NCBI RefSeq assembly: GCF_003443655.1
Contig: NZ_CP031941.1
Location: 801,501-865,500 of the forward strand
Origin: Nostoc sphaeroides
GTDB lineage: Bacteria; Cyanobacteriota; Cyanobacteriia; Cyanobacteriales; Nostocaceae
Length of the DNA stretch: 64,000 nucleotides
Direction of reading: 5' to 3'
Shown: piece by piece, positions 8,963 through 18,322 of the stretch
How positions within the stretch are numbered: position 1 is the stretch's first letter
Layout: the number at the start of each line of letters is the position of its first letter
The notes under the pieces: generated by a model
Seen by the model: only the letters and a program-made list of their open reading frames with translations
Database searches by the model: none
Told to the model about the DNA's origin: nothing
Made by a program: the position numbers and the translations under genes

Positions 8963-10544
8963 ATGAAAGTACTCTTACTTTACCCCCGTTTTCCCAAAAC
9001 GTTTTGGTCTTACGACGAATTCATGAAAATAGCGGGACTTAAGGCAGTTATTCCACCGCTAGGGATTCTGACTGTTGCCGCTATGCTACCAACAGATTGG
9101 GAAATTCGGTTTTATGACCGCAATGTTAACCAAGAAACGGATGCTGATTGGCAATGGTGCGACATAGTAATTCTTTCGGCGATGCTTGCCCAGAAAGAAG
9201 ACTTTCTCGCCCAAATTCATAAAGCAGCGCAACTGGGGAAAAAAGTTGCTGTGGGTGGCCCTTATCCAACCTCAGTACCAGAACCTGCCCACAAAGCAGG
9301 AGCTAACTACTTGATTTTAGATGAAGGGGAGATTACAGTTCCGCAATTTTTAGAAGCGATCGCTAGAGGTGAAGAACAAGGAACCTTCCGCGCCTTGGAA
9401 AAACCAGATGTGAGCAAAAGCCCCATCCCTCGCTTTGATTTACTCAAGCGAGATGAGTACTTAATGATGGCAATCCAGTTTTCTCGCGGTTGTCCTTTTG
9501 AATGCGAATTTTGTGACATCATCAATTTATACGGTCGCAAACCACGTACCAAAGAACCCAGTCAAACCCTAGCAGAACTGCAAACTCTCTATGACTTAGG
9601 CTGGCGCGGATCTCTGTTCGTAGTGGATGATAACTTCATTGGCAATAAGCGCAATGTAAAACGCCTTTTACAAGCATTAATTCCGTGGATGCAGGAACGC
9701 AATTATCCCTTCACCTTCATGACTGAAGCTTCCGTCAACCTAGCAGAAGATACTGAGCTATTAGAATTAATGGCTAAAGCTGGTTTCTACGCGGTCTTTT
9801 TGGGTATTGAAACACCAGATTCAAGACAGCCTGCAACTCACTCGCAAGTTTCAAAATACCCGGAATCCCTTGTTAGAAGCCTGTCGTAACATCAATGAAG
9901 CCGGATTGTTAATTTATGCAGGATTTATCATTGGTTTTGATGGAGAAAAAACTGGCGCTGGGGAGCGAATTGAAGCTTTTATTGAAGAAACCAGCATTCC
10001 TCAACCGATGCTAGGTATACTCCAAGCCCTTCCCAATACTGCCCTCTGGGAAAGATTAAAAAAAGAGGAGCGATTATTAGAAGGATTTGGAGGTTTAGAG
10101 GTGGGGGATCAGAATTCCTTAATGAATTTTGTTCCTAGCCGACCGATGGCTGAAGTTGCAAAAGAATATTTAGAGGCAATTTGGACAATGTACGAACCCA
10201 AAAACTATCTCCGACGTTGTTTTGAACAATGCCTCAAGATTACACCTAATCCCCAACTACAGCAGACGATGTATTTTCCTCCTGGCAAAGGACTGCGACT
10301 ACTTGTACACTTGCTCTGGCGACAAGGTTGGCAACGGCGGGAAATTCGGGGTCAATTTTGGCAACAACTTTGGGCTATTATTCGCACTAAGCCGCAATTC
10401 GTGAATATGTATTTGGGTTTATGTGCTGCTGGCGAGCATTTTTGGGAATACCGCCTTTTAGCCAGAGAGCGCATTACTGAGCAGTTAGGATTTGATCCGT
10501 TGACTACGCCTACCCCTGTTGAAAAACCATTAGTGAGAATTTAA
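8963..10544 (+). pseudogene. B12-binding radical SAM protein, single-base frameshift
   Basis: Two overlapping frames (8963-9889 and 9807-10544) together give one protein of about 527 residues. The first has an N-terminal cobalamin-binding-like Rossmann domain (about 1-140) and the radical-SAM cluster motif CPFECEFC (Cys177, 181, 184). The second carries the end of the barrel (AGFIIGFDGEKTGA) and the C-terminal helical domain typical of the DUF4070 group. The break is at 9820-9821: reading GAT-T-CAA without the extra T restores IETPDQDSLQLTRKFQ. This may be a true mutation or a sequencing error. The intact form would modify an unknown, probably lipid-like or small-molecule substrate. Confidence 0.82.
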
Positions 10545-10569
10545 GATGAGTTGATTGTTGAGCGATCGC

Positions 10570-10879
10570 TATAGCCGTTCCCATTCAGATGCTATATCGC
10601 GGGGTGTAGGGGCAGGGCAGTGCCCATTGGTGTCAACTTAAGGTGAAAACCAGCTTAGAAGCAGCTTTTAGCAGATTATCTCGTTCCCTCGTTCCCAGTC
10701 TCCGACTGGGAATGCCTATTAAGAGGCTCCGCCTCCCTTACTGGCGGCAGAGCCACCAGGAGATGCATTTCCAGCCGGAGGCTGGAAACGAGATTTTAAA
10801 GGAGTTTTTGCTTAAGTTGACACCAATGGGCAGTGCCGTGCCCCTACGAGTGTACCTCACGTAAACGAGAAGTGCTGTA
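10570..10879. mobile_element. MITE-like repeat, family F2, copy A
   Basis: A long inverted repeat. GTGTAGGGGCAG and CCCATTGGTGTCAACTTAAG on the left are mirrored by CTTAAGTTGACACCAATGGG and GCCCCTACGAGTGTACC on the right. The interior is a hairpin module (CGTTCCCAGTCTCCGACTGGGAATGC and a GGCTCCGCCTCC block). The same organisation recurs at 44134-44458 and, truncated, at 51738-51897. The outer edge is approximate. No protein is encoded. Confidence 0.75.
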
Positions 10880-10932
10880 ATGTATTTTTATAAATAGCGA
10901 TCGCATTAATTTTGCTCACAAAAACCAAACTC

Positions 10933-11811
10933 TTAAATTCTATTTACCTCTGGTGCTAAACTCACCTGTCCTCCAATTAGCCCTAGAAATCCAGTTCCAG
11001 AGTGCTGAATCTCCAAAAAACTTGCTTGCTCTGGTGAGGTTTTGTAAATCCGAAATGTCTTCATAATTCCCAAGGTGGCAGCACTTTCTAAAGGCCCAAC
11101 AAAACTAATATCCCGGTCAAGGAAATAAGTTTGATTAGCCCAATAATTCATCTGATTTGCATTCAAAAAATAGCAGCCCGCATGAGGATTTAGGGCACGA
11201 CAAAAGGTAATTGGTGAATTCATAATTGTACCTTTGAGTTCCTGTTGCTCCTGCACATTTTGAAAGGGAGCAGTTACTCTTAAAGCCAAATCCCCATCAA
11301 TGTAAGCTTTATGAACCAAAGCATAAGGGGAGATTTCATAACGATTTGGCTGGAGCAAATTTAAATCACCCGCTTGTTGGGTAAACCAATTTAATTTTAT
11401 AAAAAACCAAGGATCATGGATAATTAAGTCATCTTCCAAGAAGCAGTAATAATCATACTGACCGAGACAACTTTGCAGAACAGCTTGGCATTCAAACCCC
11501 AAAAGCAGAGGTTCTACATTAGTAGAATGATGCTTATATAAATGGGATGGTAAGGTAAGCTGATTTAAAAGATGATTATCTTGGGTTGTACAAATAACAA
11601 TATCTAGTTCGTGCGACTGCGGCTGGTTAGCAGCAAAAGCTATTCGTTGAGCAATGTTAATGATACTTTGAGATTTACCAAATAATTGGTGTAAGGCAGT
11701 CAGGCTATTAGTTAACGCCTGCAAGCGGGGTTGCGGGTCTTTGCGTTGGGAAGCATGACGACCCTCACCGCTAGGTTTGAAAAAATGGGCAATGGTAAAA
11801 AGAATTCGCAT
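10933..11811 (-). CDS. Putative glycosyltransferase-like protein
   Basis: A 292-residue protein. It has no clear named family match, but a GT-A-like core is suggested by ELDIVICTTQDN, by the acidic metal-site-like motif YYCFLEDDLIIHDPWFF, and by a later NPHAGCYFLNANQM segment. A retained hydrophobic start (MRILFTIAHFF) is not a clear signal peptide. It lies 92 bp downstream of a GT4-family glycosyltransferase on the same strand, which supports a role in polysaccharide or glycan synthesis. Donor and acceptor are unknown. Confidence 0.6.
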   Translation of the reverse strand: MRILFTIAHFFKPSGEGRHASQRKDPQPRLQALTNSLTALHQLFGKSQSIINIAQRIAFAANQPQSHELDIVICTTQDNHLLNQLTLPSHLYKHHSTNVEPLLLGFECQAVLQSCLGQYDYYCFLEDDLIIHDPWFFIKLNWFTQQAGDLNLLQPNRYEISPYALVHKAYIDGDLALRVTAPFQNVQEQQELKGTIMNSPITFCRALNPHAGCYFLNANQMNYWANQTYFLDRDISFVGPLESAATLGIMKTFRIYKTSPEQASFLEIQHSGTGFLGLIGGQVSLAPEVNRI

Positions 11812-11853
11812 TTTAAATATCGCTTTTTATTTCTTTGTCCTTTGTTAGTTGTA

Positions 11854-11909
11854 ACTAATGACTAATGACTAATGACTAATGACCAATGACCAATGACTAA
11901 TGACTAATG
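11854..11909. repeat. STRR heptamer array (ACTAATG/ACCAATG x8)
   Basis: Eight consecutive 7-bp units: ACTAATG four times, ACCAATG twice, then ACTAATG twice. It fills the gap between the two glycosyltransferase-like genes and reaches into the 3' end of the upstream one. Confidence 0.9.
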
Positions 11910-13172
11910 ACTTTTGCCAAATCCTTTAGAAACTGAGCGCTTTTTTAAACTATCAGAACTTTTACCAGCGAACATCCATTGTAAATGCTGTGGTAACAGT
12001 TTCGCCAAATCATAACGCTTCAGAATTGTCTCTCGCGCATTCGCCCGAATTGCTTGCATTTCTTGAGGATTATTTAGCGCCTCTTCAACCCGATTAGCAA
12101 TATTATGGGGAGAAAAGAAATCTACCAGCAGTCCATTCACCCCATCCTGTAAGACTTCCAATACTGGTGCAGTCTTAGAAGCTACTAGTAAACATCCTGC
12201 TGCCATTACTTCTAACATTGACCAGGATAAAACAAAAGGACGAGTTAAATAAACATGAGCAGAAGAAGCTTGCAAAACCTGAAGATACTCATTATAAGGA
12301 AGCCTATCTGTAAAGTGCAGCCTCGATAAATCTAAAGATGATTCTAATTTTTCTAACATTAATTGTTTATAAGTCTGCCCATCAGGAAGATTTTTCCCAT
12401 AAGCTACCCTATCTTCTCCCACAACTACCACATGGCACTTAGGTCTTCGCTGTTGAAGTAGCGCCACCGTTTCCATAAACTGCGGAAAACCTCTATAAGG
12501 TTCCATCCCCCGTCCCACATAAGTTACCAACTCTTCCACATGGGAGAGGTCGAGATTTATTCTAGGTAAAACTAATTTTGCGCCTGGTTTTGGGACAAAA
12601 TATTTGGTATCAACACCATCATGAATTACAGTGAGTTTGCTATGATATTCTTTGGGAAATTGCTGACGCTGCCAATTCGTTGGAGAAAGACCGCGATCGC
12701 AGCTATATAAATCAGTCAAAATCGGCGCATTTTTGACCCTGATGCGGCATTCATCATCAGCATTTAGTGGTTCACTGGGATCAAAATCTGCATCGGAACC
12801 GTGAGCATGGTAAAACCACTCGAAATAACACAATAATTCTGCTTTAGGGAAAACATCTTTCATAAACAAAGTCGGCCCCCAACCAGAATGACCATAAACT
12901 ATATCTGGAATGAAACCCTCAGCTTTTAATTTTTCTGCCACGCGATAGACAGCCTGTGCGGTGAGAACAGCATTTTCCAGATTGCGAACGTAGTGGTGGG
13001 TTTGGGGAGCAGCTTCACGAGAAGGAGTGTAAATAGCTTTAAAAACGCCAGGTATTTCGCCTTCAGGGCGATTTGTCCCAAAGACGACTTGGCAATTAGG
13101 ATCTTTACCTAAAACTGTCGCGAGGTTGCGAAATTGCGAGGGAAAATTTGGATGTAAAAATAAGATTTTCAT
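11904..13172 (-). CDS. Glycosyltransferase family 4 (GT-B fold)
   Basis: A 422-residue protein with two Rossmann-like domains. The N-terminal acceptor domain begins MKILFLHPNFPSQFRNLA. The C-terminal donor domain starts near LVTYVGRGMEPYRGFPQFMETVALL and contains the E-x7-E region (PFVLSWSMLEVMAAGCLLVASKTAPVLEVLQDG). It should transfer a sugar from a nucleotide-sugar donor to a glycan at the cytoplasmic face of the membrane. The product is unknown. The last codons run into an STRR, so the C-terminal tail may have been altered by repeat expansion. Confidence 0.88.
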   Translation of the reverse strand: MKILFLHPNFPSQFRNLATVLGKDPNCQVVFGTNRPEGEIPGVFKAIYTPSREAAPQTHHYVRNLENAVLTAQAVYRVAEKLKAEGFIPDIVYGHSGWGPTLFMKDVFPKAELLCYFEWFYHAHGSDADFDPSEPLNADDECRIRVKNAPILTDLYSCDRGLSPTNWQRQQFPKEYHSKLTVIHDGVDTKYFVPKPGAKLVLPRINLDLSHVEELVTYVGRGMEPYRGFPQFMETVALLQQRRPKCHVVVVGEDRVAYGKNLPDGQTYKQLMLEKLESSLDLSRLHFTDRLPYNEYLQVLQASSAHVYLTRPFVLSWSMLEVMAAGCLLVASKTAPVLEVLQDGVNGLLVDFFSPHNIANRVEEALNNPQEMQAIRANARETILKRYDLAKLLPQHLQWMFAGKSSDSLKKRSVSKGFGKSH

Positions 13173-13321
13173 TAGTTAGAATAATCTTGATTAATTTATT
13201 GCCAGATAAAATAAATTAAGACAATCCATCTAAGATTATAAGATTATTTCTCACAATTTTTAGCAAGTAAATTTAGGTGAATCGTTGCTGCAAAATGCGA
13301 AAATAATTGCAAATTCGTGTT

Positions 13322-14074
13322 ATGGCCATGAAATTTATTGGCATTGATTTAGGCTGGCGATCGCAACCAAGTGGACTATGCTGCTTAGAATGGATAGATG
13401 GACAACTGCAACTACTTGATCTAGACCGTAAAGAAGCCATTGCAGACATCCTCACCTGGATTGATCAAAGCGTCCAACCAGACGAACCAGCCATCATCGC
13501 CGTAGATGCACCTACCCTCATACCCAACGCCACAGGAAGCCGCCTCCCCGACAAACTCAGCCACAAATACTTCGGTAAATATCATGCAGGATGCTACCCA
13601 GCGAATCAAAACCTACCCTTTGCCGATCGCACCATCAACTTTGGCTTAGAATTAGAATCACGCGGCTTTGTCCACGCACCCACCATCGAACCGCAAAAAC
13701 TCAGCAGATATCAAATAGAAGTCTTTCCCCACCCAGCGATCGTTAACCTATTCAACTTAGAACGCATCCTCAAATACAAAAAAGGACGCCTCAGCGATCG
13801 CCGCCTAGAACTAATCAAACTCCAAAATTATCTTCTCAATATCCTCCCCTCTCTTTCTCCTCCTCTGCGCCCTTGGCGTCTTGGCGGTTCGTTTATTCTT
13901 GAAATCCCCACCACAGGCGCAGCCCTCAAAGCAACCGAAGATAAACTAGATAGCCTAATTTGCGCTTACGTTGCTGCATACTGGTGGTATTGGGGAGAAC
14001 AACGTAATTTAGTACTTGGCGATCGCACTACTGGCTACATTATCATCCCCCAAAGAATTAGCCTAAAATTGTAA
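13322..14074 (+). CDS. DUF429 family protein carrying an in-frame repeat insertion
   Basis: A 250-residue protein with an RNase H-like fold signature: FIGIDLGWRSQPSG at the N-terminus, AVDAPTLIPN, and the conserved block around ATEDKLDSLICAYVAAYWW. DUF429 proteins are predicted nucleases of unknown function. Around 13845-13900 the reading frame passes through a dispersed repeat (core CCTTGGCGTCTTGGCGGTTCG), adding roughly 15-18 residues (SPPLRPWRLGGSF) without breaking the frame. The start is ATG 13322 or 13328; 13328 (MKFIGIDLGW) also fits. Confidence 0.75.
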   Translation: MAMKFIGIDLGWRSQPSGLCCLEWIDGQLQLLDLDRKEAIADILTWIDQSVQPDEPAIIAVDAPTLIPNATGSRLPDKLSHKYFGKYHAGCYPANQNLPFADRTINFGLELESRGFVHAPTIEPQKLSRYQIEVFPHPAIVNLFNLERILKYKKGRLSDRRLELIKLQNYLLNILPSLSPPLRPWRLGGSFILEIPTTGAALKATEDKLDSLICAYVAAYWWYWGEQRNLVLGDRTTGYIIIPQRISLKL

Positions 14075-14103
14075 TATTGTAAGATTTAACTCCAGGAGTT
14101 TTT

Positions 14104-14571
14104 ATGCAAAGAGTTAGTTCTAATTTGAGTTTAAAACAACTTTATGAAATTGACGAACATCTCTGGTTAGAGGAAACAATCAAGTTATTAAAAACTAACC
14201 ATTTAGAAGAATTAGACTTAGAAAACTTAATTGAGGAGCTAGAGAATTTGGGTCGGAGAGACAAAGCCAGGGTTGCTAGTTTAGTAGAACAAGTTATTAG
14301 ACATCTTTTATTGCTGCAATATTGGACAGAAGAAACTCAATATAATTCTGGACATTGGAAAGCAGAAATTAGAAGTTTTAGGAATCAATTAAAACGTAAT
14401 TTGACAAATAATTTATATCAATACTTAGAAAATGAATTAGCATCAATTTATGATGATGCTTTAGGATATGTAATTGAGAAAACTGAAGGCAAACTCGATA
14501 ATTTACCTCAATATTCTACCTATACCTTAGAACAGCTACTAGATATTAATTACTTACCTGAAAAATTGTAA
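14104..14571 (+). CDS. DUF29 family protein
   Basis: A 155-residue acidic helical protein. It has the family pattern LWLEETIKLLKTNHLEELDLENLIEELENLGRRDK near the N-terminus, then RHLLLLQYWTEE and the Asn/Arg-rich SFRNQLKRNL. DUF29 proteins are very common in cyanobacteria and have no established function. The ribosome-binding site AGGAG lies just before the ATG. The gene is 29 bp downstream of the DUF429 gene and could be cotranscribed with it. Confidence 0.85.
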   Translation: MQRVSSNLSLKQLYEIDEHLWLEETIKLLKTNHLEELDLENLIEELENLGRRDKARVASLVEQVIRHLLLLQYWTEETQYNSGHWKAEIRSFRNQLKRNLTNNLYQYLENELASIYDDALGYVIEKTEGKLDNLPQYSTYTLEQLLDINYLPEKL

Positions 14572-14580
14572 TATAAAAGA

Positions 14581-14604
14581 CGTTGCTAAATTAAGTTAGC
14601 AACG
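14581..14604. terminator. Bidirectional hairpin between convergent genes
   Basis: CGTTGCTAA and TTAGCAACG form a perfect 9-bp stem with a 6-nt loop, between the convergent DUF29 and glgP genes. Confidence 0.75.
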
Positions 14605-14639
14605 CCTATTCTTGAGTATTTATTAACTACTCAGCACTC

Positions 14640-17207
14640 TTATTCTGCCCAAGCAATTAACCTTGGTTCATAAGGATTAGCCAGATTTTTATTTTTCGGT
14701 AATACACGCAAAGACAAGCCTTGCAAACCAGAAGCGGTATAGGTGATATTACCCGTGTAAATACTCAATTGCTGTCCATCTTCACCTTGGTAATCCATCA
14801 CCACTGGCACAGCGTTGACAATTTCACCATTGGCATCGATCGCACCTTGATATAACTCCACCTGCACATCATCATTTGTCAAAGTTGCCAAGTCAACCTT
14901 GGCAATGACCGCAACGGTTTGATTAACCTCAATGTCGTCTGAAGCTGCCGATACGTCAACATCTTTGATTCTGATGTTGAACCAGTGTTCGCCCAGTTTT
15001 TCTTTCCAAGCAGCTAGTTCTTTGGCTGGGGCATAGTTATCAACAGTCAGGGTATGATAGCGATCGCTAGCTGGGAAATAAGCCCTTTGTGCATATTCTC
15101 CTACCATCCGCGCTGTATTAAAGAAGGGACAATTCAACCGAATTGCATCCTTCATTTTGGCAACCCACGGACGGGGCAAACCATCAGTATCCCGATGTTC
15201 ATAAAATAGTGGTACAACTTCCTTCTCTAACAACTCATAGAGAGCATTTGCTTCTACTTCATCTTGGTAGTTAGGATCGTCGTAATTCTCTCCATGTCCA
15301 ATTGCCCAGCCTGTGCGGACGTAATCAGCTTCATCCCACCAGCCATCTAGTACACTTAAATTTGGCAAGCCATTCATGGCAGCTTTCATGCCACTAGTAC
15401 CAGAGGCTTCCCGTGGACGACGCGGTGTGTTTAACCAGATATCGCAACCCGCAACCATCAACCGGGAGATGTGAATGTCGTAATTGGGAACAAACACTAC
15501 CTGTTTTTCTAAATGTTGTTCGCGGATAAAGTGATTGATCTCGCGGATGAGTTCTTTACCGGGAATATCCTTGGGATGTGCCTTACCAGCAATCACAAAT
15601 TGCACTTTCCGGTCTTTGTTAGCTAGTAAAAGCCGCTTAATCCGATCCAAATCACGCATCCAGAGGGTAGCGCGTTTGTAGGTGGCAAACCGACGGGCAA
15701 AGCCGATGGTGAAAGCGTAGGGATCTAAAACTTCTTGTGCCTGGATAATTTCGGAGGCGGAAGCGCCGCGATCGGTTAAATGCTTGACCAAATGCTCCCG
15801 CACATACAAAATCATATCCAAGCGGCAGCGTTCGTGATTGCGCCACAATTCTTCATCGGGTATGGCATCCATCCGATCCCATAATGGGCTATCTGGTGGT
15901 GCTGATGACCAGTTTGGCCCCAGGTAGCGATCGTACAACTCTTGAGTTGATTTAGCAACACAACTCCGAGCATGGACACCATTAGTAATTGCTGCGATCG
16001 GCACTTCTTCTACTGGCACATTCTGCCACAAGCCCTGGAACATTTGCCGCGACACCACACCATGCAGTTGGGCGACACCGTTAGAAAATGTTGCCATCTT
16101 CAGCGCCAGCACCGCCATACTGAAAGGCCCAGATAAATCGCCTGTATTCTCGCGCCCCAGTCCTAAAAATTGCTCTTTGGGCAACCCAAATATCTCTGCA
16201 TAGTACCCTAAGTAGTGCAGCATTTTGTCAGGAGCGAACAAGTCAATCCCTGCTGGTACTGGCGTGTGGGTAGTAAAGATATTACTGGAAGCCACCACCT
16301 GTTTAGCTTGGGGATAATCCAGTCCCTCTTCCTGAATCAGTAAGCGGATGCGTTCTAGGGCAGAGAAGGCGGCGTGGCCTTCATTCATGTGGTAAGCGGT
16401 GACTTTCAGCCCCAAAGCTTTGAGCATTTGCACACCACCGATCCCCAGCATGATTTCCTGGTGGATACGCATATCGATATCCCCACCGTACAGCTGATCT
16501 GTGATGTCGTGGTCGTAAGTGTTGTTGGGTTCAATATTGGTGTCCATCAAATACAGGGGAACCGTTCCCACCTGTACGCGCCAAACTCTGGCATACACCT
16601 TGCGTCCTGGATAATCTACCGCAATTCGCAATTCTGAACCATCGGCATTGCGCTCTAGATGCAAGGGCATATTGTAGAAATCGTTGAGCAGGTAGCGTTC
16701 TTGCTGCCAGCCATCGGCATTAAGATACTGGGCAAAGTAGCCTTGCTGATACAGTAAACCTACACCCACAAGCGGTAGCCCCAAGTCACTGGCAGATTTG
16801 AGGTGATCCCCCGCCAGAACGCCCAAGCCCCCAGAATAGACGGGCAAACAATCTACAAGTCCAAATTCTGCCGAAAAATAGGCGTAGCATTCTTTTGGTT
16901 TCTGCTCTCGTTGTTTCTGATACCAGGTGCGCTCTTGCAGATAATCGTCTAACTGACGATCAGCTCGATCCATTTGCGCTAGAAAGCCTTCATCTTCAAC
17001 AACTTCCAAAAGCCGCGATTGAGAGATAGTACCCAGCATCAACACCGGGTTATGGTGGGTAGACTCCCACAGGTCAGAGTCTAAGCGACGAAATAAATCT
17101 TTAGTGTCAACGTTCCAATCCCAGTGTAAGTTATATGCCAGCCGCCGTAGTGGTTCGAGTCGCGGCGGTAGTGAAGGGGATACGTTAAATGTGCGAATTG
17201 GCTGCAT
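14640..17207 (-). CDS. glgP: Alpha-glucan (glycogen) phosphorylase
   Basis: An 855-residue GT35 enzyme that releases glucose-1-phosphate from glycogen using phosphate and pyridoxal phosphate. It has the N-terminal DUF3417-type extension (LEPLRRLAYNLHWDWN) seen in one bacterial subgroup, then CYAYFSAEFGLVDCLPVYSGGLG, and the PLP-site block EASGTSGMKAAMNG followed by LDGWWDE. The length is normal for the subgroup. The ATG at 17207 (MQPIRTFNVSPSLP) is preferred to the upstream TTG at 17225. No neighbouring glycogen genes are present, so it appears monocistronic. Confidence 0.94.
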   Translation of the reverse strand: MQPIRTFNVSPSLPPRLEPLRRLAYNLHWDWNVDTKDLFRRLDSDLWESTHHNPVLMLGTISQSRLLEVVEDEGFLAQMDRADRQLDDYLQERTWYQKQREQKPKECYAYFSAEFGLVDCLPVYSGGLGVLAGDHLKSASDLGLPLVGVGLLYQQGYFAQYLNADGWQQERYLLNDFYNMPLHLERNADGSELRIAVDYPGRKVYARVWRVQVGTVPLYLMDTNIEPNNTYDHDITDQLYGGDIDMRIHQEIMLGIGGVQMLKALGLKVTAYHMNEGHAAFSALERIRLLIQEEGLDYPQAKQVVASSNIFTTHTPVPAGIDLFAPDKMLHYLGYYAEIFGLPKEQFLGLGRENTGDLSGPFSMAVLALKMATFSNGVAQLHGVVSRQMFQGLWQNVPVEEVPIAAITNGVHARSCVAKSTQELYDRYLGPNWSSAPPDSPLWDRMDAIPDEELWRNHERCRLDMILYVREHLVKHLTDRGASASEIIQAQEVLDPYAFTIGFARRFATYKRATLWMRDLDRIKRLLLANKDRKVQFVIAGKAHPKDIPGKELIREINHFIREQHLEKQVVFVPNYDIHISRLMVAGCDIWLNTPRRPREASGTSGMKAAMNGLPNLSVLDGWWDEADYVRTGWAIGHGENYDDPNYQDEVEANALYELLEKEVVPLFYEHRDTDGLPRPWVAKMKDAIRLNCPFFNTARMVGEYAQRAYFPASDRYHTLTVDNYAPAKELAAWKEKLGEHWFNIRIKDVDVSAASDDIEVNQTVAVIAKVDLATLTNDDVQVELYQGAIDANGEIVNAVPVVMDYQGEDGQQLSIYTGNITYTASGLQGLSLRVLPKNKNLANPYEPRLIAWAE

Positions 17208-17626
17208 AGTAGGGCAAAACTCCAAGTTTATTTATGGTTATTGTTTACTCTCTTTACCAATGTTGCCAATTCTTTATACAGTAGTTTGTGAAAAAGCGAT
17301 GACTTTTTTAAGCATTGAGAATTCATTTTTAACCTCGTTGCTAAAGTTTACACCAAGGTGTTTCTAATTCTATGCCTTACTCTGGGTCATGTACTTGGTA
17401 TATTAAAATTTAATCATTTACTGCCATCTATCACTTAAAAAAAATTTAGTTTTGAATAAAGAATTTATATTTATTTTATAATTGATTCCGGGGATCAATC
17501 TAAGGTCTTGGCTGAGGGTGAAAATTCCTCATAGCTGCGTCAAGTGAACAGTTAAAATTTTAATTATTTTTTAATAAGATCGCCCTAGCGTAGAGGCACT
17601 GTCAGAGGAAAGAGTTGACTTAACTT

Positions 17627-17790
17627 AAATCTTCCATCAGTCTCAAAAACCCCCATAGCTTAGAAACCTATGGCTAATAGCGAAATTCCTCGCTTAGTGG
17701 ACTCAACTCTATTGATGGTATGGATTTTAGTCCACAAAGCGTGGACTTTCGCTATGAGCCAGAGAATTTATTCTCTGGCGGAAGATTGGG
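17627..17790. repeat. Cloverleaf-like palindromic repeat
   Basis: Three nested hairpins. CCATAG/CTATGG (about 17652-17673), an imperfect stem of roughly 35 bp (GGCTAATAGCGAAA...GTGGACT against AGTCCAC...CTTTCGCTATGAGCC, 17672-17760), and CCAGAGAA/TTCTCTGG (17759-17778) are enclosed by a weak outer AATCTTCC/GGAAGATT pair. No coding function is seen. Confidence 0.6.
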
Positions 17791-17872
17791 GAAGTGCAAT
17801 ATCTGAGTTAAGGTGAGGCAATGCCCAATAGCCCATTGTAGACATCACCTAAAATTGGAGTATGTAAAAATC

Positions 17873-17939
17873 ATACCAAGCAGTTAACTAGGAAAAGCGA
17901 TGCCTGCGGCGGGCTACACCTACGCTAACTACTTGGTAT
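17873..17939. mobile_element. 67-bp MITE-like element
   Basis: ATACCAAGCAGTTA at the left is matched by TAACTACTTGGTAT at the right (one mismatch). The interior is the dispersed palindromic repeat GCGATGCCTGCGGCGGGC. It lies in the otherwise gene-free gap between glgP and the next gene (17208-17986). Confidence 0.6.
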
Positions 17940-17986
17940 AAAGTATTTAATACTAAACCAGGAAAATAACTTAGTAAAGTGTTATT

Positions 17987-18310
17987 TTACGCGCCTAGTG
18001 AAGGCTGATCTTTGGTATTTTTTGTCATTGACAAAGCTACAGCTGCTGCATAAGCAATCTCTGCTGCCATTTGATAAGCAAGTTTGATACTAGATGAAGC
18101 GTCCTTGGCTTTAGGAGAGAGAGAAGCTTTTTTTCGGCGCGACTCTTGTTTGATATCACCTGCGGTAATAGCTCGCTGTAAAATGATCCAGGCATCGAGG
18201 TCTTCTGAGTCATAATTACTTTGAAGCTGCGATCGCAGTTGATCTTCGGCTACAACACTCAGATAGCCGATAGCTAGAGCTTCTTGGACAATTTCTTTAA
18301 TTAAAGCCAT
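17987..18310 (-). CDS. Small protein of unknown function
   Basis: A 107-residue protein. The first half is acidic and helical (KEIVQEALAIGYLSVVAEDQLRSQL), the middle is basic (ESRRKKASLSPKAKD), and the end is an Ala-rich helix (LAYQMAAEIAYAAAVALSM). I do not recognise the family. The ATG at 18310 (MALIKEIV) is preferred to the start four codons upstream. A HIP1 site lies inside the gene, as in other genes of the window. Confidence 0.6.
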   Translation of the reverse strand: MALIKEIVQEALAIGYLSVVAEDQLRSQLQSNYDSEDLDAWIILQRAITAGDIKQESRRKKASLSPKAKDASSSIKLAYQMAAEIAYAAAVALSMTKNTKDQPSLGA

Positions 18311-18322
18311 AATTTGAACCAA

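Noticed and set aside
10643..10864. 73-codon open frame on the plus strand
   Set aside because: It lies wholly inside the F2 inverted-repeat element.
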